From NCBI GenBank assembly GCA_030611285.1, contig JAUWQC010000005.1, positions 1 through 17,093 on the forward strand: a DNA stretch of 17,093 nt. Reading direction: 5' to 3'. Each line of letters opens with the position of its first letter. The stretch's first letter is position 1. The stretch is from a bacterium (GTDB taxonomy: Bacteria; Actinomycetota; Humimicrobiia; Humimicrobiales; Humimicrobiaceae). The notes under the pieces are model-generated. The model searched no databases. It was not told the DNA's origin and saw nothing but the letters and a program-made list of their open reading frames with translations. A program made the position numbers and the translations under genes. Positions 1 through 8,358 of the stretch are shown here, in pieces.

Positions 1-798
1 TCAAGATCTATGGAATCATTAAACAGGGCGAAGAAAATTTTAGGAAGCAGAGCAGCAGGTGTAATTTTTACCAGAGAAAATCACAAGGCCGTATCGCTGG
101 CAAACTGTATTTTAATATGCACTCCTGACGATGTTATAAACAGAGTATGCAGTGAGATTTTTAAAGACAAAAGTAAAAATTTTAAAAATTACTATGTAAT
201 TCATTTTAGTGGATCTAAATCACTGGAGGTATTGAATTCAGCCAGGGCAGCAGGAGCTGAAATTGCGTCAATCCATCCATTAAAATCTTTTGCTTCAATA
301 CAGGAGGCGATTAAATCTTTACCAGGAACTGTTTTTGGAATAACTTATTCCAGCGCAGAATCAAAAAAAATGGCTGAATTTCTGGTAAAAAGCCTGGGAG
401 GGGAAATAATCGAGGTAGAAGATAACAAGAAACCGCTTTATCACGCTGCAGCATGTGTGGCTTCCAACTACCTGGTTACTCTTATAAATTATGCGGTACT
501 AATACACAAAAAAATGGGCATAAAACCGGAAGATTCTTTAAAAGGCTTGATGGGACTGGTGGAAGGCACGGTAAGCAATATAAAGAAGATGGGTACAGAA
601 AAGTCACTGACCGGCCCTATAGCCAGGGGAGACGTGGGCACAATTAAAGAGCATATAAATAGCTTTAATGAATTTTTTTCTAAAGAAGACGCTGCTTTAT
701 ATAGAATGATGGGCATTGAAACCAGCAAGATCGCGTATCAGAATAAATGGATAAAAGAGAGCACAGTAGAGAAATTAAAAGAAATACTTAAAGAATAG
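1..798 (+). CDS. DUF2520 Rossmann-like protein, probable ketopantoate reductase (PanG-type), 5' truncated by window edge
   Basis: Probably an NAD(P)H-dependent reductase converting ketopantoate to pantoate in the cytoplasm. Seen: the frame is open to base 1. The first in-window residues (SRSMESLNRAKKILG) resemble the segment after the second beta strand of a Rossmann fold, so the ATG at 10 is internal and about 30 residues with the glycine-rich dinucleotide loop lie outside the window. The Rossmann core continues with ILICTPDDVI and VIHFSGSKS, followed by the helical DUF2520 half with the AACVASNYLVTL helix. Known: DUF2520-type proteins often neighbour panB in Clostridia, and I recall PanG as an alternative ketopantoate reductase from Francisella and others. 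Whether this protein belongs to that exact family needs a profile search. Context: panB starts 12 bp downstream behind an AAGGGG Shine-Dalgarno, and no panE or ilvC is seen. Family assignment is firm; the reductase role is inferred. Confidence 0.85.
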   Translation, partial: SRSMESLNRAKKILGSRAAGVIFTRENHKAVSLANCILICTPDDVINRVCSEIFKDKSKNFKNYYVIHFSGSKSLEVLNSARAAGAEIASIHPLKSFASIQEAIKSLPGTVFGITYSSAESKKMAEFLVKSLGGEIIEVEDNKKPLYHAAACVASNYLVTLINYAVLIHKKMGIKPEDSLKGLMGLVEGTVSNIKKMGTEKSLTGPIARGDVGTIKEHINSFNEFFSKEDAALYRMMGIETSKIAYQNKWIKESTVEKLKEILKE

Positions 799-810
799 AA
801 AGGGGATATT

Positions 811-1614
811 ATGGCTGAAAAGAAATTAACCACCAGCGATTTAGTAGAAATGAAGAAAAAAGGTGAAAAAATAACCATGCTTACAGCTTATGATCATCTT
901 ATGGCATCTCAACTGGACGACTGTGGTATAGACTTAATTCTGGTTGGCGATTCTGTGGGGAATGTGCTGCTGGGATATGAGAATACAATACCGGTTACAA
1001 TGGATGAAATGATTCACCACTGCCGGGCAGTCACCAGGGGAGTAAAAAGGGCGATGGTGATTGGCGATATGCCATTTATGTCTTATCAGGCAAGTGCGGA
1101 GGAAGCAGTAAGAAATGCCGGGAGGTTTTTAAAAGAGGCTGGTGCTGAGGCAGTAAAACTTGAAGGTGGAAAAGAAGTTTATAAAACTATAAAAATGATT
1201 GTTGATTCCGGAATTCCGGTTATGGGTCATCTGGGGCTTACCCCGCAGTCGGTTTATAAATTAGGAGGTTATGGAGTTAGAGGGGAGGACAAGGGACAGG
1301 CTTTAAAAATGTTGGAAGATGCCAGAGGGCTGGAAGAAGCTGGAGTATTTTCAATAGTGCTGGAGAAGATTCCTGCAAAACTGGCAAAAAAAATAACACA
1401 GCAGATAAGCGTTCCCACAATTGGAATAGGAGCAGGGGTAGACTGCGACGGTCAGGTGCTTGTAACCCATGACATGCTAGGGCTTTTTGAAAAATTTAAG
1501 CCAAAGTTTTCTAAAAGGTATGCTGAAGTTGGGAAGGAAATGAAGAGATGTTACCGGAAATATATAAAAGAGGTGAAAAATAAAGTGTTTCCTGCAGAAG
1601 AACATTCTTATTAA
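811..1614 (+). CDS. panB: 3-methyl-2-oxobutanoate hydroxymethyltransferase
   Basis: Transfers a hydroxymethyl group from 5,10-methylene-THF to 2-ketoisovalerate to give ketopantoate, the first committed step of pantothenate synthesis. It is a cytoplasmic Mg2+-dependent TIM-barrel enzyme. The 267 residues match the usual family length. Signature segments are in order: [10 protein letters not shown] (23-32), [12 protein letters not shown] (44-55, metal-binding Asp47), [10 protein letters not shown] (83-92, Asp86), AVKLEGG (114-120), GHLGLTPQ (139-146), the catalytic-Glu region IVLEKIP (182-188) and IGIGAG (204-209). The ATG at 811 follows AAGGGG by a normal spacing and no better start exists. 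It is the second gene of the DUF2520-panB-panC-panD run. The 63-bp gap to panC holds only a weak AT-rich inverted repeat (1623-1628 with 1636-1641). Confidence 0.97.
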   Translation: MAEKKLTTSDLVEMKKKGEKITMLTAYDHLMASQLDDCGIDLILVGDSVGNVLLGYENTIPVTMDEMIHHCRAVTRGVKRAMVIGDMPFMSYQASAEEAVRNAGRFLKEAGAEAVKLEGGKEVYKTIKMIVDSGIPVMGHLGLTPQSVYKLGGYGVRGEDKGQALKMLEDARGLEEAGVFSIVLEKIPAKLAKKITQQISVPTIGIGAGVDCDGQVLVTHDMLGLFEKFKPKFSKRYAEVGKEMKRCYRKYIKEVKNKVFPAEEHSY

Positions 1615-1677
1615 AGTAATAGATTAAATTCCTCTTTTAATACGCTTTTACTACCAAAGTAAATTTAGTCTACGGTA

Positions 1678-2535
1678 ATGGAAATAATCAAAAAAATAAA
1701 TGATTGTAAATTAATCATAAACCGCCTTAGAGAGAAGGGTTATAAGATAGGCTTTGTTCCCACTATGGGGTTTCTGCATGAAGGACATATAAATCTTATT
1801 AGAATGGCAAAAAAGGATTGCGATAAGGTGTTTATAAGCATTTTTGTTAACCCAACTCAATTTGGCCCGGATGAAGATTTTAAAAAATATCCCAGAGATA
1901 TAAAAAGAGACAGCGCCCTGGCAGAAAAAGAGGGGGTAGACTATATATTTTATCCAACGGTACAGGAAATGTATGGCTCAGACCATAAAACCATGGTCGA
2001 GGTAAAAGAGTTGGGTAAGATTATGTGCGGGCAACATAGACCTGGTCATTTTGAAGGAGTAACCACTATAGTTTTGAAGTTATTTAATATTATAGATGCG
2101 CATAAAGCCTACTTTGGACAGAAAGATTACCAGCAGATGATAATAATAAAAAAAATGGCAGCTGACCTGAATCTGGATATCGAGATTGTAAGCGGCCCTA
2201 CCATAAGAGAAAGAGACGGCCTTGCTATAAGTTCCAGAAATAGGTATCTTTCTGCGGAAGAGAGAAGAAATGCCGCTATTTTGTATGAATGCCTGAATCT
2301 GGCTGAAGATATGGTTAAAAACGGCGAAAAAGAGCTGGGAAAAATAAAAAAAATAATTTTAGGAAAACTGGAGGATAACAGGTTTGTTAAGAGCGTAGAT
2401 TATTTTGAATTTAGAGACCCCCGGACACTGGAAGAAATAAAGAGAGCGGATAAGAAGTATAAGGGAATCCTGGCTGCAGCTGCTGTATGGTTTGGAAAGA
2501 CCAGGCTTATTGACAATAAGATTATAAAAGTATAA
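1678..2535 (+). CDS. panC: pantoate--beta-alanine ligase (pantothenate synthetase)
   Basis: Makes pantothenate from pantoate, beta-alanine and ATP through a pantoyl-adenylate. It belongs to the cytidylyltransferase/class I aaRS-like superfamily. Seen over 285 residues: FVPTMGFLHEGH (26-37) with the HxGH ATP motif at His34-His37; ISIFVNPTQF (53-62); GHFEGVTT (123-130); AYFGQKDYQQ (144-153); and RDGLAISSRN (179-188), the KMSKS-like loop. Length is typical. The C-terminal half (about 195-285) is more divergent than the catalytic half, as is common. The start ATG has no clear Shine-Dalgarno (upstream is TCTACGGTA), but the protein aligns from the first methionine. It lies downstream of panB, and panD, the source of the beta-alanine, is the next gene. 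Confidence 0.97.
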   Translation: MEIIKKINDCKLIINRLREKGYKIGFVPTMGFLHEGHINLIRMAKKDCDKVFISIFVNPTQFGPDEDFKKYPRDIKRDSALAEKEGVDYIFYPTVQEMYGSDHKTMVEVKELGKIMCGQHRPGHFEGVTTIVLKLFNIIDAHKAYFGQKDYQQMIIIKKMAADLNLDIEIVSGPTIRERDGLAISSRNRYLSAEERRNAAILYECLNLAEDMVKNGEKELGKIKKIILGKLEDNRFVKSVDYFEFRDPRTLEEIKRADKKYKGILAAAAVWFGKTRLIDNKIIKV

Positions 2536-2562
2536 AAGCAATAAATATATATATTATTTAAT

Positions 2563-2576
2563 TTAGGTGAACCTAA
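2563..2576. promoter_or_regulatory. Inverted repeat in panC-panD gap
   Basis: TTAGGT and ACCTAA flank a two-base GA centre, in the 59-bp gap and just before the panD Shine-Dalgarno (AGAAGGAGGG, 2582-2591). It could be a small operator or a hairpin affecting panD translation. No second copy was noticed in the window, so a regulatory role is only a guess. Confidence 0.2.
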
Positions 2577-2594
2577 GTAGCAGAAGGAGGGAAA

Positions 2595-2978
2595 GTGTTA
2601 ATCTGTATTTTAAAAAGCAAGATTCACAGAGCAACAGTAACCGGTGCTGAAATTAATTATATGGGGAGCATAAGCATAGATAAAAACTTGATGGAGCATG
2701 CAAAAATACTTCCTTATGAAAGAGTACTGGTGGTAAGCCTGGATAGCGGGGAAAGACTGGAAACCTATGTTATAGAAGGAGAAGCCAGTAGTGGAGAAAT
2801 TTGTATAAATGGAGCAGCTGCAAGGAGAATATTTAAAGGCGAGAAGATTATTGTTTTATCCTTTGCTTATATAGAAGAGAAAGAAGCGCCAGACTACCGG
2901 CCAAAAATAGTTTATGTAAACACCAAAAATGAGATTACAAATGAAGAAAATCATGTGGAGAAAGATGATCAGTGCTAG
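2595..2978 (+). CDS. panD: aspartate 1-decarboxylase (pyruvoyl enzyme)
   Basis: Decarboxylates L-aspartate to beta-alanine for PanC. It is made as an inactive proenzyme that cuts itself between Gly24 and Ser25 to form the pyruvoyl cofactor. Seen: Gly24-Ser25 in YMGSIS, Lys9 in LKSKIHRATVTGA, and Arg54 and Tyr58 in ERLETY, all at the positions known from the E. coli enzyme, plus GEICINGAAARR (78-89). The length of 127 residues is normal. The start is GTG at 2595, fixed by a very strong Shine-Dalgarno (AGAAGGAGGG at 2582-2591) and by the conserved N-terminus. The tail after about residue 115 is charged and unconserved, and it overlaps the next gene. This gene completes beta-alanine supply within the operon. 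Confidence 0.97.
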   Translation: MLICILKSKIHRATVTGAEINYMGSISIDKNLMEHAKILPYERVLVVSLDSGERLETYVIEGEASSGEICINGAAARRIFKGEKIIVLSFAYIEEKEAPDYRPKIVYVNTKNEITNEENHVEKDDQC

Positions 2979-3774
2979 ACTACGAAAGAACGCATCTAAT
3001 ATATTTAAAATATTTATAATACATCTAATTACAATTATTCTTTTATCATTTATCCTTTTAACATCTTGCAAGATTAAAGATAATCCTGATGAGCAAATAA
3101 TAGATTATAGTGATTATAAAAATAAAAGCAGCTTATATTTATTTGATTATGAAAAAATTGTGTTGGAAAGTACTGGCTCTATTGATGTAAAAATTGAGAA
3201 CTGCAACCTGTATTTAGATATTTACGAAGACCTGGTAATACTGGGTGAGGTAAAAAATGATTCTAAAGTAAATAAAACCAATATAGAGATTACTATTGAT
3301 TTCTATGATAAGGGTGGAGAAAAGATAATATCTACAGCCATTCCTGCTCACATTAATTATCTTAGAGGAGGGAGCAGGTTGCCATTTTATTATTACCTGA
3401 CTGAAAGAGAGAAGTATATAGATATATCTAAAATAAAAATAGGAGTTAATTATAAGGATTGTTATGAAAGATTTAAAGGGAATCCTATAGTTGAAAATGA
3501 AAGCTATTATTATAAGGAAGACTATTTAATTATTGAAGGTAAAGTAATTAATATAGGTGAAGGAAAAATAAGGAACCTAAAACTTTTTTGCACTTTTTAC
3601 AATGATAAAAACCAGGTTGTGTTTATAAAACAGTGTTACTTATCCAGAGAGGAAATGACTGCCGAGCAAGAGCAGAAGGTTACTTTAAAAGTGCTGCTTG
3701 ATGAATATTTGCCTGTGTTTACACATTACAGATTTGAAGTATTTTTTGAAGATGAAATTAAAACACCGGCTTAA
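2965..3774 (+). CDS. Lipoprotein with two FxLYD-like beta domains
   Basis: Role unknown; probably an extracytoplasmic lipid-anchored protein. Seen: a basic N-terminus, a hydrophobic stretch and a lipobox ending LLTSC (Cys35 from this start), then a charged linker. Two related beta-rich domains follow. The first contains LYLDIYEDLVILGEVKNDS and FYDKGGEKI; the second contains EDYLIIEGKVINIGEGKI and FYNDKNQVVFIK. Both have the pattern of the FxLYD/DUF3426-like fold (strand, G-x-V-x-N, then a 'FYD' strand). Start choice: ATGs at 2929, 2941, 2953 and 2965 are all in frame. Only 2965 has a GGAG just upstream (2957-2960), and it gives a normal-length signal peptide; 2929 is the longest option. It overlaps the 3' end of panD, so it is probably cotranscribed, though nothing links it chemically to pantothenate. 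Its stop lies 1 bp from the convergent corA stop. Confidence 0.8.
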   Translation: MISARLRKNASNIFKIFIIHLITIILLSFILLTSCKIKDNPDEQIIDYSDYKNKSSLYLFDYEKIVLESTGSIDVKIENCNLYLDIYEDLVILGEVKNDSKVNKTNIEITIDFYDKGGEKIISTAIPAHINYLRGGSRLPFYYYLTEREKYIDISKIKIGVNYKDCYERFKGNPIVENESYYYKEDYLIIEGKVINIGEGKIRNLKLFCTFYNDKNQVVFIKQCYLSREEMTAEQEQKVTLKVLLDEYLPVFTHYRFEVFFEDEIKTPA

Positions 3775-3775
3775 T

Positions 3776-4741
3776 TCATATCCAATCCTTATATTTAAAA
3801 TAAACAAGCATACCTATGATTATTATACTCATTGAAACCACAATTATGATAAAGGCGAAAGGGCTGTGTCCTAAAGGAAGTCCGACATTCATTCCATAAA
3901 TCCCGGATATAAGAGCAAGAGGGAGAATTATTACGGAAAAGATAGTAAGCATACGCATTATGTCGTTAATCTTATTTGATAACAGTGACTGATGAGCATC
4001 ATGCACCCCCTCTATTAATTCCTTACAATTTTCGAGGGTATCCCAGATCTTTTCTATATGATCTACCAGATCGCTGAAGTAAACCTCCAGAGCCTCTATA
4101 AGGAAATCCATATCTTTTATCTCCAGAGTTTTAAGAAGTTTTCTCTGCGGAAAGATTATGTTTCTAAATGTTAGAATATTGGTTCTGATGAGCAGTATAT
4201 CCTTAACATTTTTACTGCTCGCTTTTTTGAAAATTGCATCCTCAACATTATGTATATTCCTGTAGATTTTATTAAGTATGGGGAAATTATAATCAATGAG
4301 CGAATCAATTACTTTATGTAAGAGGTAACCGGACCCTTTATCCAGGATTTGATGACTTTCAGCCAGGTAATTAAATGTATTCTGGATAGGCTTGCACAGC
4401 CCGTGATGGACGGTTACCAGAAAATTATTTCCAATAAAAATGTTTACGGCAAAGGGTACAAGTCTTCTGGTCTGCTTTATAAAGTAGGGTATATGCAGTA
4501 CCAGAAAAAAGTAGTCATCATATTCATCTAATTTCGATCTTTCAATGATACTCAGGCAGTCTTCGATATCCAGGGGGTGGAAATGAAAATGATCAAGCAG
4601 AAATTGCATGTTTCCTTTGCTTGGATTCTCAATATCAGTCCAGACAAGGTATTCCGCATTATTAATATAGTAGGGAATACTTTTGAGAGTAACTTTTTCC
4701 AATAACTTTTTTTCATTCTTATCATAAACCAGAGTTTTCAT
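3776..4741 (-). CDS. corA: CorA-family magnesium/divalent metal channel
   Basis: Pentameric inner-membrane channel for Mg2+ (some members carry Co2+ or Ni2+, or export Zn2+). Seen in 321 residues: a soluble N-terminal alpha/beta domain (1-150) with WTDIENPS and PLDIEDCLS, a long helical stalk (about 150-260), then two C-terminal membrane segments (about 262-282 and 294-315). The selectivity signature is Gly-Met-Asn at 283-285 (SGIYGMNVGLP), and a short basic tail ends KYKDWI. Length and layout fit CorA. On the - strand the ATG is preceded by AAGGGGTGAG (4748-4757), a clear Shine-Dalgarno. The gene stands alone, convergent with the lipoprotein gene (1-bp gap and no visible terminator) and divergent from the solute-binding-protein gene. 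Metal specificity cannot be read from the sequence. Confidence 0.95.
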   Translation of the reverse strand: MKTLVYDKNEKKLLEKVTLKSIPYYINNAEYLVWTDIENPSKGNMQFLLDHFHFHPLDIEDCLSIIERSKLDEYDDYFFLVLHIPYFIKQTRRLVPFAVNIFIGNNFLVTVHHGLCKPIQNTFNYLAESHQILDKGSGYLLHKVIDSLIDYNFPILNKIYRNIHNVEDAIFKKASSKNVKDILLIRTNILTFRNIIFPQRKLLKTLEIKDMDFLIEALEVYFSDLVDHIEKIWDTLENCKELIEGVHDAHQSLLSNKINDIMRMLTIFSVIILPLALISGIYGMNVGLPLGHSPFAFIIIVVSMSIIIIGMLVYFKYKDWI

Positions 4742-4884
4742 TAGAACTCACCCCTTTATTTAAATCTTTACAGAATTTTATAATTTTTTATAAAAAAAAG
4801 AAATGTAAATTTATTAATATATTATTGAATTAAAAGTAAACTTATAAAACACATTAACCAGTAAAAAATAAATAATGGTTTTAT

Positions 4885-4913
4885 TTGACAGTCATTTTTT
4901 ATGATTTTATGAT
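4885..4913 (+). promoter_or_regulatory. Sigma-A-type promoter for the SBP-htrA-sigma operon
   Basis: TTGACA (4885-4890) and TATGAT (4908-4913) are separated by exactly 17 bp, an 11-of-12 match to the housekeeping consensus. Transcription should start near 4920, leaving about 72 nt of leader before the ATG at 4993, which has AAGGG at 4982-4986. The rest of the 251-bp divergent gap (4742-4992) is AT-rich. I could not fix a single convincing corA promoter in it. Confidence 0.8.
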
Positions 4914-4992
4914 ATGGAATGAAAATTGCATTTATAATATAATTGGTGAAAGTCTGGTCATATTAATAGAATTGAGGATATAAGGGTATAAA

Positions 4993-6426
4993 ATGATTGG
5001 AAATATGTTTAAGGTCAAAAGCAGAGCTCAGGGAAGATTAATAATAATGTCTATTGCGCTCTCCTTATTTTTTTTATTAAACACCTCATCATGTAATTTA
5101 ATCAATCCTCGGGTAGAAGAGGATATGGGAAAAGCGAAAGAGGAAGTAGCGGAGGAGGGGGAAGGTGAAATTACAGCTGGTGAAAAAAATATGACCCGGA
5201 TAACTCTCTGGGATTGCCTTGACCCTAAAGAGAGATTTGTCCTGATAGAAAGCGTGGATAATTTTATGGTTGAAAATGAGTATATCGATATAGAAATAGG
5301 ACATTTTAGGAACCAGGAGGAGCTGGAAGATCAGTTTGAAGCTGCTAGTCTGGCCGGCGCAGGACCCGAATTAATGCTGATTGATTTTGACGGAGTTCAA
5401 AGACTTGCTCCAGAGCATGTGTTAAAAGAAATAACCGGTGAAGAAAATGGGTTTGATTACTCTTCATTTCTAGACGGTCTTGTAGAAATTTCTGAATATA
5501 ACAACAAAAATTACGTAATTCCTTTCAGGAGCTCTGATTTTTTAGCCCTTTTTTATAATAAAGACTTGATAGATAAACCCCCTATGGATTTTGAAGAAGT
5601 TATTGAATATTGCAATGAAGTGAATAATTTTAAGGAATGGACTTATGGATTTTTGCTAAATGCCAGTGAGCCTGACTGGATAATACCTTTCATAGGAGGA
5701 TATGCAGATTTTACAGGAGGATACTCAGATTGGATTGTTGATTATAGTTCCGGTTCACTGACTTTAGACACCAACGCTACTGAAAAGACTATGGAATTCT
5801 TAACTTACATATATAATGAAGAAAAAATTTTGCCTTATAATATAGAATATGGAGAGATAAATGAGTTATTCAAGAGCGGGAACGCTCATATGATTATCAA
5901 CAATATCCGGTCTATAGAAGAATATCAGGAAGCTGGATTAAACTTTGGGGTATCAAAAATACCCAGGGCCTGGCAGAGCGAAAAATACCCTACGCCTTTA
6001 ATTTCAGGCCTTGGTTTTATTATAAATTTAAATTGTTACGGAAGTGAATTAGCGGCCGTAAATGAATTTATACAATATATGCTAACTGAAGAGGTACAGA
6101 TAGACTGGACATCAAATACAGATACTTTTCCGGTTTTAGAGAATATTGATAGAAATGAGAAAGTTAGAAATGATGACATAGTTTACGGCGCCTTTCAGCA
6201 GGCGAAGTTGTGCCGGGGTAAACCTCATGAAGAACTTATAAGGGTAATAAGAGATGCTATAAGGGATAACGTTAAAAATGTCATATCCGGGGATATGCTG
6301 CCCGGGGACGCAGCATTGAAAATTCAGGAAGATGCCCTTAGATTAAGATCCGGCGCTATTTCTGTTGAAGAGGCTGCAGAAGTTGAAGAAACAGAAGAAG
6401 CTGTAGATGCTGAAGAAATAGAATAA
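4993..6426 (+). CDS. Orphan family-1 extracellular solute-binding lipoprotein
   Basis: Looks like a sugar/oligosaccharide-binding protein of the MalE/SBP_bac_1-8 type, lipid-anchored outside the membrane. Seen: signal peptide with hydrophobic core 16-30 and Cys34 (NTSSC; the -3 position is not the usual Leu, so the lipobox is imperfect), then an acidic linker (35-60). The binding fold begins at TRITLWDC and continues with GPELMLIDFDGVQRLAPE, YVIPFRSSDFLALFYNKDL, and the hinge region LFKSGNAHMIINNIRS to PLISGLGFIIN. The C-terminal 25 residues are almost all Glu/Ala/Val. No ABC permease or ATPase gene lies nearby. Instead htrA starts 36 bp downstream and a sigma factor follows, so a sensory or chaperone-client role is as likely as import. 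Ligand unknown. The start is supported by a Shine-Dalgarno and an upstream promoter. Confidence 0.88.
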   Translation: MIGNMFKVKSRAQGRLIIMSIALSLFFLLNTSSCNLINPRVEEDMGKAKEEVAEEGEGEITAGEKNMTRITLWDCLDPKERFVLIESVDNFMVENEYIDIEIGHFRNQEELEDQFEAASLAGAGPELMLIDFDGVQRLAPEHVLKEITGEENGFDYSSFLDGLVEISEYNNKNYVIPFRSSDFLALFYNKDLIDKPPMDFEEVIEYCNEVNNFKEWTYGFLLNASEPDWIIPFIGGYADFTGGYSDWIVDYSSGSLTLDTNATEKTMEFLTYIYNEEKILPYNIEYGEINELFKSGNAHMIINNIRSIEEYQEAGLNFGVSKIPRAWQSEKYPTPLISGLGFIINLNCYGSELAAVNEFIQYMLTEEVQIDWTSNTDTFPVLENIDRNEKVRNDDIVYGAFQQAKLCRGKPHEELIRVIRDAIRDNVKNVISGDMLPGDAALKIQEDALRLRSGAISVEEAAEVEETEEAVDAEEIE

Positions 6427-6462
6427 ACATTTAATCTTTTAAAAAATGAGGGAGAATGTGAA

Positions 6463-7662
6463 ATGAGTGAAAATAATGGGTTTAAGTCTTTTTTTATAAG
6501 AGGTCTTATCATAATAGTGATAGCGATAGTCTTTTTATTTATCGGGGGAGCGCTTACGTTGGGTATTCTGTCTGTAATAAATAAAGTATCTCCATCGGAT
6601 TTGCTTAAAGGCTTTACTGGTAATGAAGAACAGGTTACGCCTGAACAAAAAACACAGGAAGATGAATTAGTAGAAGAAGAGGCAGGCGCGGCAGGACTAG
6701 ACGAAAAACGGGAAGGCAGTGAGCTTTTACTTGAAGAATTTGATAAAGCAATAAATGAAGTTGTAGAAGGTATTACTCCTTCAGTTGTAAATATAAGAGT
6801 CACTATAAAAGTCCAGGATATATTTGGGCAGATACAGGAAGAAGAGGGAATAGGTTCCGGAGTGATTTATACTGAAGATGGTTATATTATCACCAATAAC
6901 CACGTAGCCGGAGATGCTGAGAAACTTATGGTTACCCTATATGATGGCAGCAATTATCCCGCAGAACTGGTAGGAGCAGATGAAAATACTGATGTGGCAG
7001 TTATAAAGATAGAAGCGGATAACCTTAAAAACGCCAGCTTCACCTCAATAGATAGCGCAAAAGTAGGAGATCTGGTTATTGCAGTAGGAAGCCCTTTTGG
7101 GCTTCAGCAAACTGTAACCACGGGAGTGATAAGTGCTAAGGGAAGGGATATTTCAGTTTCACAGGAAACACTTCCCATGGTTAACCTGATACAAACTGAT
7201 GCCGCAATAAATCAGGGCAATAGCGGCGGTCCGCTGGTAAATTCAGCTGGGCAGGTAATAGGTATTAATACTTTAATATTTTCTCCATCAGGAGCAAGCG
7301 CAGGAATAGGATTTGCTATACCCAGTGACACAGTAGTCAATATTGCAGAACAAATCATAAAATTCGGCAAAGCAAGGATTCCTTTTATAGGTATAGAGAT
7401 GGAAGAAAACAAAACGGACATAATTGGAGTGTACATTAAAAATACCACAGAAGGATATCCTGCAGAGAAGGCTGGAATAAAATCCGGAGATATAATCACT
7501 GAATTTGATGGGGTGGAGGTGCAAAATCCTTTAGAATTGATTGCGCAAATCTTAAGACGTGATGTAGGAGATGTAGTGAAAATAAAAATATATAGGGATG
7601 GAGAGTATTTAAATATCACCCTGGAATTGGTTGAGAGTCCAGCAACAGAGAATGTTGACTAG
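6463..7662 (+). CDS. HtrA/DegP-type membrane-anchored serine protease (S1C) with PDZ domain
   Basis: Extracytoplasmic quality-control protease that degrades misfolded exported proteins or trims signalling partners. Seen in 399 residues: a short cytoplasmic N-terminus; one membrane segment (about 14-38); a glutamate-rich linker (54-93); a trypsin-like domain with His147 (TNNHVAG), Asp177 (ENTDVAVIKI) and Ser254 (QGNSGGPLVN), the full catalytic triad; and one C-terminal PDZ domain (about 305-392, with AGIKSGDIITEFDG). A single PDZ plus N-terminal anchor is the usual Gram-positive HtrA/YkdA/YvtA layout. The ATG follows GAGGGAG (6448-6454). The gene lies between the solute-binding lipoprotein (36 bp) and the ECF sigma gene (23 bp), so all three are probably one transcript. 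This suggests control by, or of, envelope stress. Confidence 0.95.
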   Translation: MSENNGFKSFFIRGLIIIVIAIVFLFIGGALTLGILSVINKVSPSDLLKGFTGNEEQVTPEQKTQEDELVEEEAGAAGLDEKREGSELLLEEFDKAINEVVEGITPSVVNIRVTIKVQDIFGQIQEEEGIGSGVIYTEDGYIITNNHVAGDAEKLMVTLYDGSNYPAELVGADENTDVAVIKIEADNLKNASFTSIDSAKVGDLVIAVGSPFGLQQTVTTGVISAKGRDISVSQETLPMVNLIQTDAAINQGNSGGPLVNSAGQVIGINTLIFSPSGASAGIGFAIPSDTVVNIAEQIIKFGKARIPFIGIEMEENKTDIIGVYIKNTTEGYPAEKAGIKSGDIITEFDGVEVQNPLELIAQILRRDVGDVVKIKIYRDGEYLNITLELVESPATENVD

Positions 7663-7685
7663 GCAGCTTTAAAGAGAGGGAAGCG

Positions 7686-8279
7686 TTGGAAAAATATAAT
7701 AAGGGAAGCAAATATAGAGAAATAGATGAAAGAGTATTGGTTGCAAAGTCAAAAAAGGGAGACAAGGCTGCATTTGAAGAGCTGGTTAAGAAATTCTCAA
7801 AATATGTCTATACAACTGCTTTTTTTATATTAAGAGACACTCATGAAGCAGAGGATGTAAGCCAGGAAGTATTTGTAAAAGTATACCTGTCTATAAAGGG
7901 TTTTAGAGGACTTTCAAGTTTTAAAACCTGGATAAGGAAACTTACAGTAAATACCTGTATTGACAAACTAAGGCTGTACTCAAAAATAAAAGATAAAAAA
8001 GTTAGCCTTGACAAGATAACCGAGGAGCATGAAGTAGTATTTGCAAAATTCAGCCAGAGCCTTGAAAAAAGTTTTTTTAATAAAGAGACGGTAAAAAAAG
8101 TATTGAAAATTATAGTAAATCTCGATGAAAGTTACCGGATTCCAATAATTTTAAGGGACCTGCAGGATTACAGCTATAGAGAAATTTCAGAACTAACAGG
8201 TAAACCTATTGGAACGGTTAAGACAAATATACACCGGGCAAGAAAGATGGTAAAAGAAAAAATGAAAATGTATAGATGA
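7686..8279 (+). CDS. ECF (sigma-70 family, group 4) RNA polymerase sigma factor
   Basis: Directs RNA polymerase to a special promoter set, commonly in response to envelope stress. Seen in 197 residues: region 2 from about 27 to 97, with AFEELVKKF, DTHEAEDVSQEVFVKVY (51-67, core binding and -10 melting) and FKTWIRKLTVNTCIDKLR (79-96); a linker; and region 4 (about 134-192) with a helix-turn-helix in DYSYREISELTGKPIGTVKT (161-180) followed by IHRARKMVKE. The start is TTG at 7686, 5 bp after GAGGG (7676-7680). No ATG or GTG fits the conserved N-terminus, so the TTG is well supported. The rare start may keep sigma output low relative to HtrA on the same transcript. No ECF-type promoter was recognised upstream of the operon, so autoregulation is not shown. 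Confidence 0.95.
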   Translation: MEKYNKGSKYREIDERVLVAKSKKGDKAAFEELVKKFSKYVYTTAFFILRDTHEAEDVSQEVFVKVYLSIKGFRGLSSFKTWIRKLTVNTCIDKLRLYSKIKDKKVSLDKITEEHEVVFAKFSQSLEKSFFNKETVKKVLKIIVNLDESYRIPIILRDLQDYSYREISELTGKPIGTVKTNIHRARKMVKEKMKMYR

Positions 8280-8358
8280 TAAAATAATGAGTTGAAACAA
8301 AAAAAACTAATTTTAATCTAATATAACAGGATTTAAAAACTTATAGAAATTATTTATT

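Noticed and set aside
4993..6426. Reading the solute-binding protein as part of an ABC sugar importer
   Set aside because: No permease or ATPase gene on either side; the neighbours are a protease and a sigma factor. Import through a distant permease remains possible but is not supported here.
6324..6803. A 159-codon - strand ORF
   Set aside because: Serine-rich shadow made by reading the glutamate-rich ends of the SBP and HtrA genes backwards; no Shine-Dalgarno and no family resemblance.
7212..7619. A 135-codon - strand ORF
   Set aside because: Antisense to the protease and PDZ domains of the HtrA gene, whose catalytic motifs are unambiguous.
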